64,000 nt of DNA. Source: Halomonas fontilapidosi. Its GTDB lineage: Bacteria; Pseudomonadota; Gammaproteobacteria; Pseudomonadales; Halomonadaceae. Positions 52,816 through 61,572 of this stretch are shown here, one piece after another. Numbering within the stretch: the stretch's first letter is position 1; each line of letters starts with the position of its first letter. The notes beneath the pieces were generated by a model that was not told the DNA's origin, made no database searches, and saw only the letters and a program-made list of their open reading frames with translations. The DNA lies in contig NZ_JACHXQ010000004.1 in the NCBI RefSeq assembly GCF_014192285.1, positions 1 to 64,000 of the forward strand, given 5' to 3'. The translations under genes were made by a program, and so were the position numbers.

Positions 52816-53682
52816 ATGAGCCATCTGGCCGATACCTGGACTCTCACGGCCCAGTGCCCCAGCCGACTGGGGACCGTGGATGTGGTGACCCGCTTTCTCA
52901 AGGAGAATGGCTGCTACATCACCGAACAGCAGTCCTTCGACGATCGTCTTGCCGACCGCTTCTTCATCCGCACCGAGTTTACGCCGCAGCTCACCGCCTT
53001 CGATGCCGAGGCCTTTGAGGCCGCCTTCGCGGATCGGGCCGGCGAGTTCGAGATGGTCTTCGAACTCGCCGCACCGGGCGCGCGCATTCCGGTGGTGATC
53101 ATGGTCTCCAGGGCGGATCATTGCCTGAATGATCTCTTGTACCGCTATCGGACCGGCCAGCTGCCGATCGAGATTCGTGCCATCGTCTCCAACCACCCGG
53201 ACCTGGCGAACCTGGCGGAGTGGCACGGCATCCCCTATTACCATTTTCCGATCACGCCCGAGACCAAGCCCGAACAGGAAGCGCAGGTGGCAAAGGTCAT
53301 CGAGGAGACCGGCGCGGAACTGGTGATTCTGGCCCGCTACATGCAGGTGCTCTCGAGCCGGATGTGCGAGCAGCTCAGCGGCCGTGCCATCAATATTCAC
53401 CATTCGCTGCTGCCGGGCTTCAAGGGAGCGAAGCCCTATCATCAGGCCTACGAGAAGGGCGTGAAGCTGGTCGGTGCCACGGCTCACTACATCAATGACG
53501 ACCTGGACGAGGGACCGATCATCACCCAGGCGGTAGAGTCGGTCAGCCATGCCGATTACCCCGAGGACCTGGTGGCCAAGGGCAGGGATATCGAATGTCT
53601 GGCCCTGGCGAGAGCGGTGGCCCTGCACGTGGAGCGGCGCGTCTTCCTGCATGCAAGGCGCACCGTGATCTTCGAGCGTTAG
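52816..53682 (+). CDS. purU: Formyltetrahydrofolate deformylase
   Basis: A 288-aa enzyme that hydrolyses 10-formyl-THF to formate and THF. N-terminal ACT domain (WTLTAQCPSRLGTVDVVTRFL); C-terminal formyltransferase domain with VVIMVSRADHCLNDLLYR, IVSNHPDLANLAEWHGIPY, INIHHSLLPGFKGAKPYHQA and the catalytic Asp region ATAHYINDDLDEGPI. In this cluster it recycles THF from sarcosine demethylation and passes formate to formate dehydrogenase. GGAGA precedes the ATG. Confidence 0.94.
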   Translation: MSHLADTWTLTAQCPSRLGTVDVVTRFLKENGCYITEQQSFDDRLADRFFIRTEFTPQLTAFDAEAFEAAFADRAGEFEMVFELAAPGARIPVVIMVSRADHCLNDLLYRYRTGQLPIEIRAIVSNHPDLANLAEWHGIPYYHFPITPETKPEQEAQVAKVIEETGAELVILARYMQVLSSRMCEQLSGRAINIHHSLLPGFKGAKPYHQAYEKGVKLVGATAHYINDDLDEGPIITQAVESVSHADYPEDLVAKGRDIECLALARAVALHVERRVFLHARRTVIFER

Positions 53683-53746
53683 CCGTTGCCGCTGATGAGC
53701 GAGATGCCGGCCGCATCGGCCACCTGCTTCAGCGTGGGCTGATCGG

Positions 53747-53797
53747 AGCCTCGGCGCCGTCGATATCTTCGTCAAGGATCTCAACATCGTCCACTAG
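53747..53797 (+). pseudogene. Fragment resembling the C-terminal part of an L-threonate dehydrogenase-type protein
   Basis: The 17 codons read SLGAVDIFVKDLNIVH and stop. GAVDIFVKDLGIVL is a hallmark of the C-terminal domain of LtnD/2-hydroxy-3-oxopropionate-reductase-like proteins. No start or upstream domain exists here, so this is a short remnant if the match is real. Confidence 0.35.
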
Positions 53798-53799
53798 AC

Positions 53800-54019
53800 T
53801 TGGCCTTGCCGACCCCGGTAGCCTCTTCGGCACTGCAGCAGTTCACCGCGGCCAAGGGCGTTCGCAGCGGCCAGGTCTTCGTCAACAACTATGGTGCCGC
53901 CGGCGGGATCGAGTTACCGTTCGGCGGCGTCGGCCGCTCCGGGCATGGTCGCATAAAGGGCTTCGAGGGGCTGCGCAGCTATAACACGCATCAAGACCGT
54001 GGCGATCCACCACGGATGA
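53800..54019 (+). pseudogene. Aldehyde dehydrogenase C-terminal remnant with a frameshift
   Basis: The frame reads RSGQVFVNNYGAAGGIELPF then GGVGRSGHGRIKGFEGLRSY, the last part of an aldehyde dehydrogenase. It then continues out of frame as NTHQDRGDPPR. The neighbouring frame restores the expected end (TRIKTVAIHHG and a stop at 54017-54019), so a frameshift of one base is visible. The catalytic Cys and NAD-binding parts are missing. It is a decayed piece of a gene once next to purU. Confidence 0.75.
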
Positions 54020-54033
54020 GCAGGGAGGCAAGC

Positions 54034-54177
54034 ATGACACAGACACCGCGTATCGGCCTGGCCGAGGCCGCGGATGCGGTGCTGGCCGATGCGGTGGAGG
54101 CACTGCATGTGGGGATCGACGACCAGGGCCTGACGGTGCCGGAAGTCATCCGTGTCCTGGAGGGGAGGAAAGCGTGA
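54034..54177 (+). CDS. Possible 47-aa small protein
   Basis: An ORF starting ATG after GGGAGGCAAGC, product MTQTPRIGLAEAADAVLADA then VEALHVGIDDQGLTVPEVIR and VLEGRKA. It is acidic with Leu/Ala/Val-rich helices. I do not recognise it. It follows the frameshifted aldehyde dehydrogenase fragment and ends just before the EamA gene. It could be a genuine small protein or part of the same gene graveyard. Confidence 0.35.
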   Translation: MTQTPRIGLAEAADAVLADAVEALHVGIDDQGLTVPEVIRVLEGRKA

Positions 54178-54190
54178 GAGAGGCACGCCT

Positions 54191-55114
54191 ATGATGTTGG
54201 GGAGGTCGGATGCCGGTCTCTCCCACCGTCAGCAGGGCCTGCTGCTGACCGGGGGCGGGGCGCTGATCATGTCGCCGGATGCGCTGCTGATCAAGCTGGC
54301 GGCCCTGCCGGACGCCGAGATCTTGATGTGGCGGGGCTTCCTTTCGGCGTTGGGCTTTCTGGTGATCGCGCTGGCGCGCTACGGCCGAGGCACCTTGGCA
54401 GCCTATCGGCGCAGCGGTGGCACCGGCATCGCCGTGGCACTGCTTTTCAGTCTGACGACCTGCGGCTTCGTGCTGGGCAACCAGTACACCAAGGCGGGTA
54501 ATGTTCTTTTGATCCTGGCGGGAGCGCCGCTGATTGCCGCCCTGCTGTCCCGCGCGATCCTTGCCGAGCGGTTGCCGTGCCGTACCTGGCTGTCGATCGC
54601 GCTCTGCATGCTGGGGATCGGGATGATCGTGATCGACGATACCGGGGCGGGCTCCTGGGTGGGTAATGCCTTTGCCCTTATGGCGGCTACCACCCTGGCG
54701 CTCAATTTCACGCTTTGCCGTCGGCGTCCCGGCGTGGACATGAGTCCGATGCTGGTGTTCAACGGCCTCATCGTGGGGTGTGGCGCTGCTCTGTTCCTGC
54801 TTCTGGGCGATGGCGGGATCGACATGCCGCCGATCGATCGCTGGTTGCTGGTCGTGTTGTTATGTCTGTTCATCGTGCCGACGGGGGTAACCCTGCTGCA
54901 GCGCGGGCCCCTCTATTTGCCCGCTGCCGAGGTCGGCCTGCTGCTGCTGCTGGAGGTCGTGGTCGGCACTCTCTGGGCATGGTGGTTGCTGGGCGAGACG
55001 CCGGCACCGATCGCGCTGGTTGGTGGCGGGCTGGTACTGGGCACCTTGGTGACCAAGGGACTCTATGAGCGGCGCCTGGAGCTCCGATTGCGTTCTGCAG
55101 TGGCATCTCGCTGA
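54191..55114 (+). CDS. EamA-family (DMT superfamily) permease
   Basis: A 307-aa inner-membrane protein with about ten helices in two EamA halves (GLLLTGGGALIMSPDALLI, ILMWRGFLSALGFLVIAL, LLFSLTTCGFVLGNQYT, LLILAGAPLIAALLSR, WLSIALCMLGIGMIVIDD, LLLLLEVVVGTLWAWWLLGE). Members export amino acids, metabolites or drugs; the substrate is unknown. ATG codons at 54191 and 54194 follow GAGAGAGG; an upstream ATG at 54152 overlaps the small ORF and is less likely. Confidence 0.82.
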   Translation: MMLGRSDAGLSHRQQGLLLTGGGALIMSPDALLIKLAALPDAEILMWRGFLSALGFLVIALARYGRGTLAAYRRSGGTGIAVALLFSLTTCGFVLGNQYTKAGNVLLILAGAPLIAALLSRAILAERLPCRTWLSIALCMLGIGMIVIDDTGAGSWVGNAFALMAATTLALNFTLCRRRPGVDMSPMLVFNGLIVGCGAALFLLLGDGGIDMPPIDRWLLVVLLCLFIVPTGVTLLQRGPLYLPAAEVGLLLLLEVVVGTLWAWWLLGETPAPIALVGGGLVLGTLVTKGLYERRLELRLRSAVASR

Positions 55115-55260
55115 CAGTGGCTGGTCATTAGGGGTAGCGGACATTCGCCGGCGCTCCGAAACGTGATCTGGGTCGCATGGGCGACGAAACGCTCTTTTCG
55201 AAGCGGGGCCGGCCCGTTACGCTGCCTGCCAATACACCGTCCCGACCCGAAGGAGTGCCC

Positions 55261-55653
55261 GTGGCCATTTCCTGTTTTGCCGATCTGCTGGATGAGGCGC
55301 GTGCCCAGGCAGAGCCGCAGCGCCTGCTGTTCGTCTTCACCCGTGCCGAGTTACCGGACCATCCCAGTGAGGAGCAGCGCCGTCGCTTCGAACAGGGCGA
55401 GGGTGGCGTGCTGACGCCGGTGGTCTGCGTCGACAAGGCCCCCGAGGAGCTCTCCGACATGGCGGCGCTAGTGGAAGAGTCCCGGCAGGCCGGGGCCGAC
55501 TGGGACATCGTCTTCGTGGCGGCTCTCGCCGGTGAGGACGCCGAGGCCCAGGCCGAGCAGCACCTCAACCGCATGGTGGAATCGCTCAAGATGGGCAATA
55601 TCGCGCAGTTCCTGGCGTTCGACCGTCAGGGCGAGGCGGTAAGCATCGGCTGA
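55261..55653 (+). CDS. Small conserved protein of unknown function
   Basis: A 130-aa soluble protein starting at GTG, eight bases after GAAGGAG. Motifs: CFADLLDEARAQAEPQRLLF, VFTRAELPDHPSEEQRRRFE, LTPVVCVDKAPEELSDMAAL, WDIVFVAALAGEDAE and HLNRMVESLKMGNIAQFLAF. Proteins of this type are sometimes labelled ribonucleotide reductase subunit alpha in databases, which I consider a mislabel: no reductase motif is present and the length is far too short. The role is unknown. It lies upstream of ahpC but in a separate unit. Confidence 0.65.
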   Translation: MAISCFADLLDEARAQAEPQRLLFVFTRAELPDHPSEEQRRRFEQGEGGVLTPVVCVDKAPEELSDMAALVEESRQAGADWDIVFVAALAGEDAEAQAEQHLNRMVESLKMGNIAQFLAFDRQGEAVSIG

Positions 55654-55790
55654 CCCGGAATCGTCATCTCCATAGGGTTGAATTATCAGGGTGATGACGC
55701 CATTCAATTTACGCTATCAGGAGATGCGGGCTACCATGCGCCTCGTATCGCCGCCATGTATTCAACGAAAGTCGAAAGGAGCACTACCGA

Positions 55791-56354
55791 ATGTCGCTGC
55801 TGAACACCGAAGTCAAGCCGTTCAAGGCCACCGCCTATTACAACGGCGAGTTCATCGACGTCTCCGAGGAGAGCCTGAAGGGTCAGTGGAACATCTTCTT
55901 CTTCTATCCGGCCGACTTCACCTTCGTCTGCCCCACCGAACTGGGTGACCTGGCCGACAACTACGAAGCGTTCAAGAAGCTCGGCGTCGAGATCTACAGT
56001 GTCTCCACCGACACCCACTTCACCCACAAGGCGTGGCACGACAGCTCCGAGACCATCAACAAGCTGCAGTATCCGATGCTGGCCGACCCGACTCACGCCA
56101 TCTCGCGCAACTTCGAGGTGCTGATCGAGGAAGATGGCGTCGCCGAGCGCGGCACCTTCGTGGTCGACCCCGATGGCAAGATCCAGATCATCGAGCTGAA
56201 CGCCGGCAACATCGGCCGTAACGCCGAAGAGCTGCTGCGCAAGGTCAAGGCCGCCCAGTACGTGCGTGCCAACCCCAACGAAGTCTGCCCGGCCAAGTGG
56301 GAAGAGGGCGAAGAGACCCTGGCCCCGTCCCTGGACCTGGTCGGCAAGATCTAA
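55791..56354 (+). CDS. ahpC: Alkyl hydroperoxide reductase subunit C (peroxiredoxin)
   Basis: A 187-aa typical 2-Cys peroxiredoxin that reduces H2O2 and organic peroxides. Peroxidatic Cys in [17 protein letters not shown], resolving Cys in [11 protein letters not shown], and the C-terminal YF-region is replaced by SLDLVGKI, the bacterial AhpC form. It fits removal of H2O2 made by sarcosine oxidase next door. The promoter region contains ATAG and CTAT half-sites (55672-55740) that loosely resemble OxyR spacing. Its partner AhpF follows. Confidence 0.95.
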   Translation: MSLLNTEVKPFKATAYYNGEFIDVSEESLKGQWNIFFFYPADFTFVCPTELGDLADNYEAFKKLGVEIYSVSTDTHFTHKAWHDSSETINKLQYPMLADPTHAISRNFEVLIEEDGVAERGTFVVDPDGKIQIIELNAGNIGRNAEELLRKVKAAQYVRANPNEVCPAKWEEGEETLAPSLDLVGKI

Positions 56355-56370
56355 GCGATCCGCTCCTGCC

Positions 56371-56423
56371 GGTGAGGCCTGCCATGGCCTCACCTGTTCC
56401 CGCCCGGGCATCCTCTGCCCGGG
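56371..56423 (+). terminator. Two hairpins between ahpC and ahpF
   Basis: GGTGAGGCC/GGCCTCACC (56371-56394) and CCCGGGC/GCCCGGG (56403-56423) are consecutive perfect stems without T runs. They could lower ahpF expression relative to ahpC. Confidence 0.5.
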
Positions 56424-56535
56424 TGGTCGAGTCAACCTCGATCCCCGCAAGCATGAGCTCCCGCGACACCTGTCGGTGAGCGCACGTCGAGCCCATGTCT
56501 TACTCAGCACCCGAACATGAAGGAATCTCGCTGTC

Positions 56536-58089
56536 ATGTTGGACGACAACCTGAAAACTCAGCTCAAGGCCTATCTGGCCAAGGTCACTCAGCCCTTCGA
56601 GATCGTTGCGTCCCTCGATGACGGCGCCAAGTCGAAGGAGCTGCATGGCCTGCTCACCGATATTGTCGGCCTGACCGACAAGATCACCCTGAAGCTCGAT
56701 GGTCAGGACGCGCGCCGCCCCTCCTTCGCGCTCAATCGCCCCGGCGAGGAGACCGGTGTGGTGTTCGCCGGCCTGCCGATGGGTCACGAGTTCACCTCTC
56801 TGGTACTGGCGCTGCTGCAGGTGGGCGGCCACCCCCCCAAGGCGTCCGATGAGGTGGTCGAGCAGATCAAGGGACTCGAGGGCGAGCTGCGCTTCGAGAC
56901 CTATTTCTCGCTCTCCTGCCAGAACTGCCCGGATGTGGTTCAGGCGCTCAACCTGATGGCCATCCTCAACCCGGGCGTCCACCACGTGGCGATCGACGGC
57001 GCGCTGTTCAAGGACGAGGTGGAGGAACGCCAGGTGATGTCGGTGCCCAGCATCTACCTCAACGGCGAGCCCTTCGACCAGGGCCGCATGAGCCTGGAGC
57101 AGATCCTGGCCAAGGTGGATACCGGCGCCGCTGAGCGCGAGGCCGCCAAGCTCGGCGAGAAGCCGGCCTTCGATACGCTGATGATCGGCGGTGGTCCTGC
57201 CGGTGCCGCGGCGGCGGTCTATGCCGCGCGCAAGGGCATCCGCACTGGGGTGGCCGCCGAACGCTTCGGGGGCCAGGTGCTCGATACCATGGGCATCGAG
57301 AATCTCATCTCCGTGCCCCACACCGAGGGCCCCAAGCTGGCCGCGGCGCTGGAAGAGCACGTCAAGGAGTATGAGGTCGACATCATGAACCTGCAGCGTG
57401 CGGTCACGTTGCTGCCCGGCCAGCCTGGCGAAGAGCATGAAGTGCGGTTCGCCTCCGGCGCCAGCCTGAAAAGCAAGACCCTGGTGCTGGCCACCGGCGC
57501 CCGCTGGCGCGAGATGGGCGTACCCGGTGAGGCCGAGTACCGCAACAAGGGCGTGGCCTACTGCCCCCACTGTGACGGGCCGCTGTTCAAGGGCAAGCGC
57601 GTGGCAGTGATCGGCGGCGGTAACTCCGGCGTTGAGGCGGCCATCGATCTGGCCGGCATCGTCGGCCACGTCACCCTGGTCGAGTTCATGGACGAGATGC
57701 GCGCCGACGCGGTGCTGCAGAAGAAGCTGCGCAGCATGCCCAACGTGGAGATTATCCTCGGCGCGCGTACGACCGAGGTGAATGGCGACGGCACGCGCGT
57801 TAACGGCCTCACCTACGAGGAGCGGACCAGCGGCGAGATCCGCCGTCTCGAGCTCGAGGGGGTGTTTGTGCAGATCGGCCTGGTACCCAATACCGAGTGG
57901 CTGCAGGACTCGCCCATCGAACTTTCCGAGCGCGGCGAGATCGTGGTCGACGCCCACGGCATGACCTCGGTGCCCGGCATCTTCGCGGCCGGTGACGTGA
58001 CCACCGTTCCCTACAAGCAGATCGTGATTGCCATGGGCGAGGGCTCCAAGGCCGCGCTGGGCGCCTTCGACTACCTCATTCGTCAGTGA
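56536..58089 (+). CDS. ahpF: Alkyl hydroperoxide reductase subunit F
   Basis: A 517-aa NADH-peroxiredoxin reductase. N-terminal double-thioredoxin domain with the CQNCPDVV active site (CxxC), then a thioredoxin-reductase-like flavoprotein: [42 protein letters not shown] (redox CxxC) and [21 protein letters not shown]. It passes electrons from NADH to AhpC. It starts 182 bp after ahpC, with AAGGAATCTCGCTGTC upstream. Confidence 0.95.
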   Translation: MLDDNLKTQLKAYLAKVTQPFEIVASLDDGAKSKELHGLLTDIVGLTDKITLKLDGQDARRPSFALNRPGEETGVVFAGLPMGHEFTSLVLALLQVGGHPPKASDEVVEQIKGLEGELRFETYFSLSCQNCPDVVQALNLMAILNPGVHHVAIDGALFKDEVEERQVMSVPSIYLNGEPFDQGRMSLEQILAKVDTGAAEREAAKLGEKPAFDTLMIGGGPAGAAAAVYAARKGIRTGVAAERFGGQVLDTMGIENLISVPHTEGPKLAAALEEHVKEYEVDIMNLQRAVTLLPGQPGEEHEVRFASGASLKSKTLVLATGARWREMGVPGEAEYRNKGVAYCPHCDGPLFKGKRVAVIGGGNSGVEAAIDLAGIVGHVTLVEFMDEMRADAVLQKKLRSMPNVEIILGARTTEVNGDGTRVNGLTYEERTSGEIRRLELEGVFVQIGLVPNTEWLQDSPIELSERGEIVVDAHGMTSVPGIFAAGDVTTVPYKQIVIAMGEGSKAALGAFDYLIRQ

Positions 58090-58095
58090 TCCGAC

Positions 58096-58118
58096 GCCGG
58101 GCGGCGACGACGCCCGGC
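58096..58118 (+). terminator. Hairpin after ahpF
   Basis: GCCGGGCG-gcgacga-CGCCCGGC lies seven bases after the ahpF stop; no T run follows. Confidence 0.5.
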
Positions 58119-58291
58119 GCGGTCAGCCCCCTCATCTGGCGCTGCCTTTCACGCTTACCGAGCGACCCGGTGATTGCGCCATCCTGGCGCGCTTGGGATA
58201 GTATTGCGGTTCGTGCCTGCTCTCGGCCAGGCCGACAGCTTCCCGCAACGGTTGCCGGGAAAGATCGACAAGCACTGACAAGGAGTCGCCG

Positions 58292-59083
58292 ATGTCGAGC
58301 TGTGCGCGCGTCGCGGGGTACTGCGGCCGCTGCGAAGGGGAACTGCCCTTCGACTTCACCATGGCCTTCCAGCCGATCGTCGATGTAGAGGCGGCAAGCA
58401 TCACCACCTACGAAGCACTGGTCAGAGGGCCGGCGGGAGAGTCGGCCTGGAGCGTCCTTTCCCAGGTCACCGATGACCTGCTCTATCGCTTCGACCAGGC
58501 GTGCCGGGTGCGAGCCATCGAGATGGCCAGCGCGCTGGGCATGCGCGAGAACCTGTCGATCAACTTCCTGCCCAATGCGGTCTATGAGCCCGAGGCCTGT
58601 ATCCAGGCGACTCTGGATGTCTCGGCGCGGGTCGGCTGGCCTACCGAGCGCATCGTCTTCGAGATTACCGAGACCGAACGGGTCCGCGACCGTCAGCACC
58701 TGCGCAGCATCATCGACGCCTACCGTGCCATGGGCTTCGCCACGGCGCTGGACGATTTCGGCAACGGCTACGCCAACCTCGACCTCTTGACCGACCTGAC
58801 GCCCGACCGCCTCAAGGTCGACCGCGAACTGATCACGGGGTGCGACGGAGACCGTCGCCGCCAAGTGCTGCTCGAGGCCGTGAAGCGACTGGCCGACGAA
58901 CTCGACATCCGGCTGATTGCCGAGGGTGTCGAGACCCGCAAGGAGGCCCTGTGGCTGGCGCGCGCCGGCATCAACCACCAGCAGGGCTATTTCCATGCGC
59001 GGCCGGCGGTGGGCGCGCTGGCCGAGGACATGGAGCCGGCACTGGCGGCATTGCGCGACGAGAGCCGTCGGGCACGCGACTGA
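58292..59083 (+). CDS. Single-domain EAL c-di-GMP phosphodiesterase
   Basis: A 263-aa EAL protein with a short Cys-rich start (SSCARVAGYCGRCEGELPFD). All catalytic motifs are present: TYEALVRG, SINFLPNAV, FEITETE, ALDDFGNGYANLD, LKVDREL, IAEGVET and HQQGYFHARP. It should hydrolyse c-di-GMP. The three N-terminal Cys residues could bind metal or sense redox state. AAGGAG is nine bases before the ATG. It has no partner domain and sits alone between ahpF and the minus-strand nos-side genes. Confidence 0.87.
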   Translation: MSSCARVAGYCGRCEGELPFDFTMAFQPIVDVEAASITTYEALVRGPAGESAWSVLSQVTDDLLYRFDQACRVRAIEMASALGMRENLSINFLPNAVYEPEACIQATLDVSARVGWPTERIVFEITETERVRDRQHLRSIIDAYRAMGFATALDDFGNGYANLDLLTDLTPDRLKVDRELITGCDGDRRRQVLLEAVKRLADELDIRLIAEGVETRKEALWLARAGINHQQGYFHARPAVGALAEDMEPALAALRDESRRARD

Positions 59084-59109
59084 GGCGGCGTCAGTCGGTC
59101 AGCCACACC

Positions 59110-59475
59110 TCAGTCGGTCAGCCACACAAAGGGCACTAGCGACAAGGCCAGCACGGCGGCGGCGAGCAGGGCGAACAGCAGCGTGCGGATCGGCTGGCGC
59201 ATCAGGCGCCGCCACAGGGTGGGCGCCTCGCCACGCTCGACGAGGGCATCATGCTCGCGCCGCACCTGCTCGCCGAGTGTCTGCTGGTAGTCATCGATCA
59301 GGGCGCGGGCCTGCGGCAGCTCGTCCGAGTCACGCAGCCAGATCGCGGCCACCCCCAGCCCCCAGAAGCCCGCTCGAGTCTCGAAGGTCGCCAGGCCATG
59401 CTCGTCGAGCAGCCGGCGAACCGCCTCGGCTTCCTCCTCGGGCACGTTGCGTAGATGGAACAGCAGCACGGCCAC
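59110..59475 (-). CDS. DUF6164 small membrane-anchored protein
   Basis: A 121-aa protein. N-terminal LLFHLRNVPEEEAEAVRRLLDEHGLATFET, a compact alpha/beta segment FWGLGVAAIWL, then a coiled helical part and a C-terminal membrane helix (TLLFALLAAAVLALSLVPFVWL). I place it in DUF6164 by overall pattern; the role is unknown. It lies downstream of the nos-linked genes on the same strand. Confidence 0.7.
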   Translation of the reverse strand: MAVLLFHLRNVPEEEAEAVRRLLDEHGLATFETRAGFWGLGVAAIWLRDSDELPQARALIDDYQQTLGEQVRREHDALVERGEAPTLWRRLMRQPIRTLLFALLAAAVLALSLVPFVWLTD

Positions 59476-59529
59476 GCCTTACCTCCTATCGATCACGGTA
59501 TCGATCACTGCGAATGCTGCCCGCGCCGC

Positions 59530-60084
59530 TCAGCGCTCGGTCGCGTTGCACAGGCGATGCAGGCGTTCGATCGCCTCGCCGGCGCCTGCCAGGTCGAACA
59601 CCATGAACCAGGGGTCGTCCTCGCTGCGCATCATGCGCAGGCGCAGCAGTTTGCCGTTGGCCATCTCCTCGAACAGCAATTCGAGGTCAGGGAGTGCGAA
59701 GCGCACGTAGAAGCCCTTGTCACCACGCTCGGTGATGAAGGCGGCACTGCCGCTGTGGATGGTCGCCTGATCGACGCGCAGGTCGGCCGGCACGCGGTTC
59801 ACCGTGGCGCTCCTGGCCTGATTCTCGGCGAGTTCCACCCGCAGCTCCAGCCAGGGCAGGTCGCAGGCGCCGGCACTGGCGTTGACGCTGAAGATGGCGT
59901 CGCTGTAGCTCTGCTGGTCGATGGCGCGGAAGTGGCGCTCCTCGCCCAGCGACAGGACCAAGGAGTGCCAGCCGCCATGGGCCCGCACGTCGCCGATATT
60001 GTAGTCGGTGGCCGACGCGGCCCCGGCAAGCAGCAGGCACAACGGCAGCAGCAGCGATGCGGCGAATCGGGATAGGCAGGGCAT
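59530..60084 (-). CDS. Secreted protein linked to nosL
   Basis: A 184-aa protein with a signal peptide (LLLPLCLLLAGAASA, cleaved before TDYNIG). The mature part is predicted beta-rich (WHSLVLSLGEERHFRAIDQQ, LELRVELAENQ, GFYVRFALPDLELLFEEMAN), with Cys at ACDLPW and LCNATER that may pair. ATG 60084 follows GAGGACTCGCC. I do not recognise the family. It is 79 bp after nosL and co-directional, so it may be part of the nos unit. Confidence 0.6.
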   Translation of the reverse strand: MPCLSRFAASLLLPLCLLLAGAASATDYNIGDVRAHGGWHSLVLSLGEERHFRAIDQQSYSDAIFSVNASAGACDLPWLELRVELAENQARSATVNRVPADLRVDQATIHSGSAAFITERGDKGFYVRFALPDLELLFEEMANGKLLRLRMMRSEDDPWFMVFDLAGAGEAIERLHRLCNATER

Positions 60085-60163
60085 GGCGAGTCCTCGGGCC
60101 GGGGTGCGCCCGAGGCTATCACGCCGGAGAGGGCTGGCCCATCCCTGGCCAGCCATGCTGTCG

Positions 60164-60715
60164 CTAGTCGTGGCCGGACATCTCGTCCATCCGCCCGTCG
60201 CTATTACCTCCCAGTTCGCCGCGGCCCAGGCGACCCAACAGCTCGAGGTCGATCTCATCAAAGCTCACCAGCTCACCGCCGTGGGGCTCGCGAAACGCCT
60301 CGGCGTCGGCCTGTTCGGCAAACGACGCCAGGGTATGGCCCATGGCGCCACGCCGGTCATGGCCGACCACATAGACGGCCTCGCTGGCCAGGATGAAGGC
60401 CTCGTCCGAGGGCCTGCCCCAGGACGTTACCCCTACGTCGTGGACATAGGCGTGGGAGAGACGCGTCTCGTTTTCGGGCTGCTTGAGGAAGGCGAAGAGG
60501 TCCATGGTGGAGCAGAACTTCAGCGCTTCGCCCTGCTTGTCCAGGAACGCCTCGCCCTTGGGGCCGGGGTGCTCGCTGATCAGCATGCCGCAGACATGGC
60601 AACTGTCGCCGGACTCGATGGGGACAGGGGCCGCCAGGGTCTCGGGCTCGGATTCGCCGCAGCCGGCCAGCAGTAGACCGACGAGCAGGGCGAACAAGAG
60701 GGCGAATCGGGTCAT
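60164..60715 (-). CDS. nosL: NosL, copper chaperone lipoprotein for nitrous-oxide reductase
   Basis: A 183-aa lipoprotein. The lipobox is VGLLLAGCGE. The mature part has the NosL CHVCGMLISEHPGPKGEAF motif for Cu(I), then FCSTMDLFAFLKQPENE and AIYVVGHDRRGAMGHTL-like segments. NosL delivers copper to NosZ. ATG 60715 (MTRFALLFAL) follows GAGAGAG; an ATG five codons earlier overlaps that site. The C-terminal GGELVSFDEIDLELLGRL extension is slightly long. Confidence 0.9.
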   Translation of the reverse strand: MTRFALLFALLVGLLLAGCGESEPETLAAPVPIESGDSCHVCGMLISEHPGPKGEAFLDKQGEALKFCSTMDLFAFLKQPENETRLSHAYVHDVGVTSWGRPSDEAFILASEAVYVVGHDRRGAMGHTLASFAEQADAEAFREPHGGELVSFDEIDLELLGRLGRGELGGNSDGRMDEMSGHD

Positions 60716-60747
60716 GACGGTCTCTCTCATGGCGTGGACACGGTGGC

Positions 60748-61572
60748 TCAGGCGGCGCGGTGGCGGAAGCGCAGCAGCGCCAGCCCCAGCGGCACCAGGA
60801 TCCAGGCCACCAGCAGGGTGGTGACGATGGCCGGGCGAAAGGCGCTGCCCTCGGCGATGGAGGTCAGGCCGCTGTAGCTGCGGGCGGCCTCGAAGCCGGC
60901 CAGGTTGATCAGCCGGAAGCATTCGGTGGGGTTGAGCAGCAGCAGCCACGGCAACCAGTCGCCGCCTCGCTCGACGCTGACCAGCAGCGCCAGTAGCCCC
61001 AGGTCGAAGACCAGCACGAACAGGAACCACACCACCAGCGCCAGGCCGGCGGCGCGGGCCTTTTCGGTGACCCACACGCTGATCAGGTAGGCGAAGGCGA
61101 TGAATACCCAGCCCAGCAGGATGCTGCTGCCGATCAACAGACCCATGCCGGCAGCCAACTCGGCGAGCGGCACGCCCTCGGCGCCTACCGCGATCACCAC
61201 GCCGGCCACGCCGAAGCCCAACAGCGTGGCGGCAGCGAGGATCAGGCCGTGGCCGAGGAACTTGCCCAGCAGTAGCTGGGTGCGGCTGATCGGATAGGTG
61301 AGCAGCAGCAGCAGGGTGCCCGCCTCCTGCTCGCCGACCACGGCGTCGTAGGCCAGCAGCAGGGCGATCAGCGGAATCAGGAACACGGCGAGTGTCGCCA
61401 GGCTGACCAGGGTGGTGGCCAGCGAGGTGAAGCCCAGGCCACCACTGGCGGCGGCGCCGAACCCGGCGATGCCCACGGCGAGGAAGGCCAGTACCAGGGC
61501 GATGGCCAGCACCCAGCGGTTACGCAGGCCGTCGCGGAACTCCTTGCCGGCGATGGTCAGGATGGCGTTCAT
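60748..61572 (-). CDS. nosY: NosY, membrane subunit of the Nos ABC transporter
   Basis: A 274-aa, six-helix ABC permease (KEFRDGLRNRWVLAIALVLA, FLIPLIALLLAYDAVVGEQEAG, LLLLTYPISRTQLLLGKFLG, FIAFAYLISVWV, LVVWFLFVLVFDLGLL, LLLNPTECFRLINL). It works with NosF and NosD to mature the copper sites of NosZ. Its ATG overlaps the nosF stop by four bases. Confidence 0.92.
   Translation of the reverse strand: MNAILTIAGKEFRDGLRNRWVLAIALVLAFLAVGIAGFGAAASGGLGFTSLATTLVSLATLAVFLIPLIALLLAYDAVVGEQEAGTLLLLLTYPISRTQLLLGKFLGHGLILAAATLLGFGVAGVVIAVGAEGVPLAELAAGMGLLIGSSILLGWVFIAFAYLISVWVTEKARAAGLALVVWFLFVLVFDLGLLALLVSVERGGDWLPWLLLLNPTECFRLINLAGFEAARSYSGLTSIAEGSAFRPAIVTTLLVAWILVPLGLALLRFRHRAA

Noticed and set aside
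53683-53745. Minus-strand frame ending PTLKQVADAAGISLISGNG, slightly like a LacI-type helix-turn-helix
   Set aside because: Only 19 residues, overlaps the purU stop region, and no continuing domain exists on either side.
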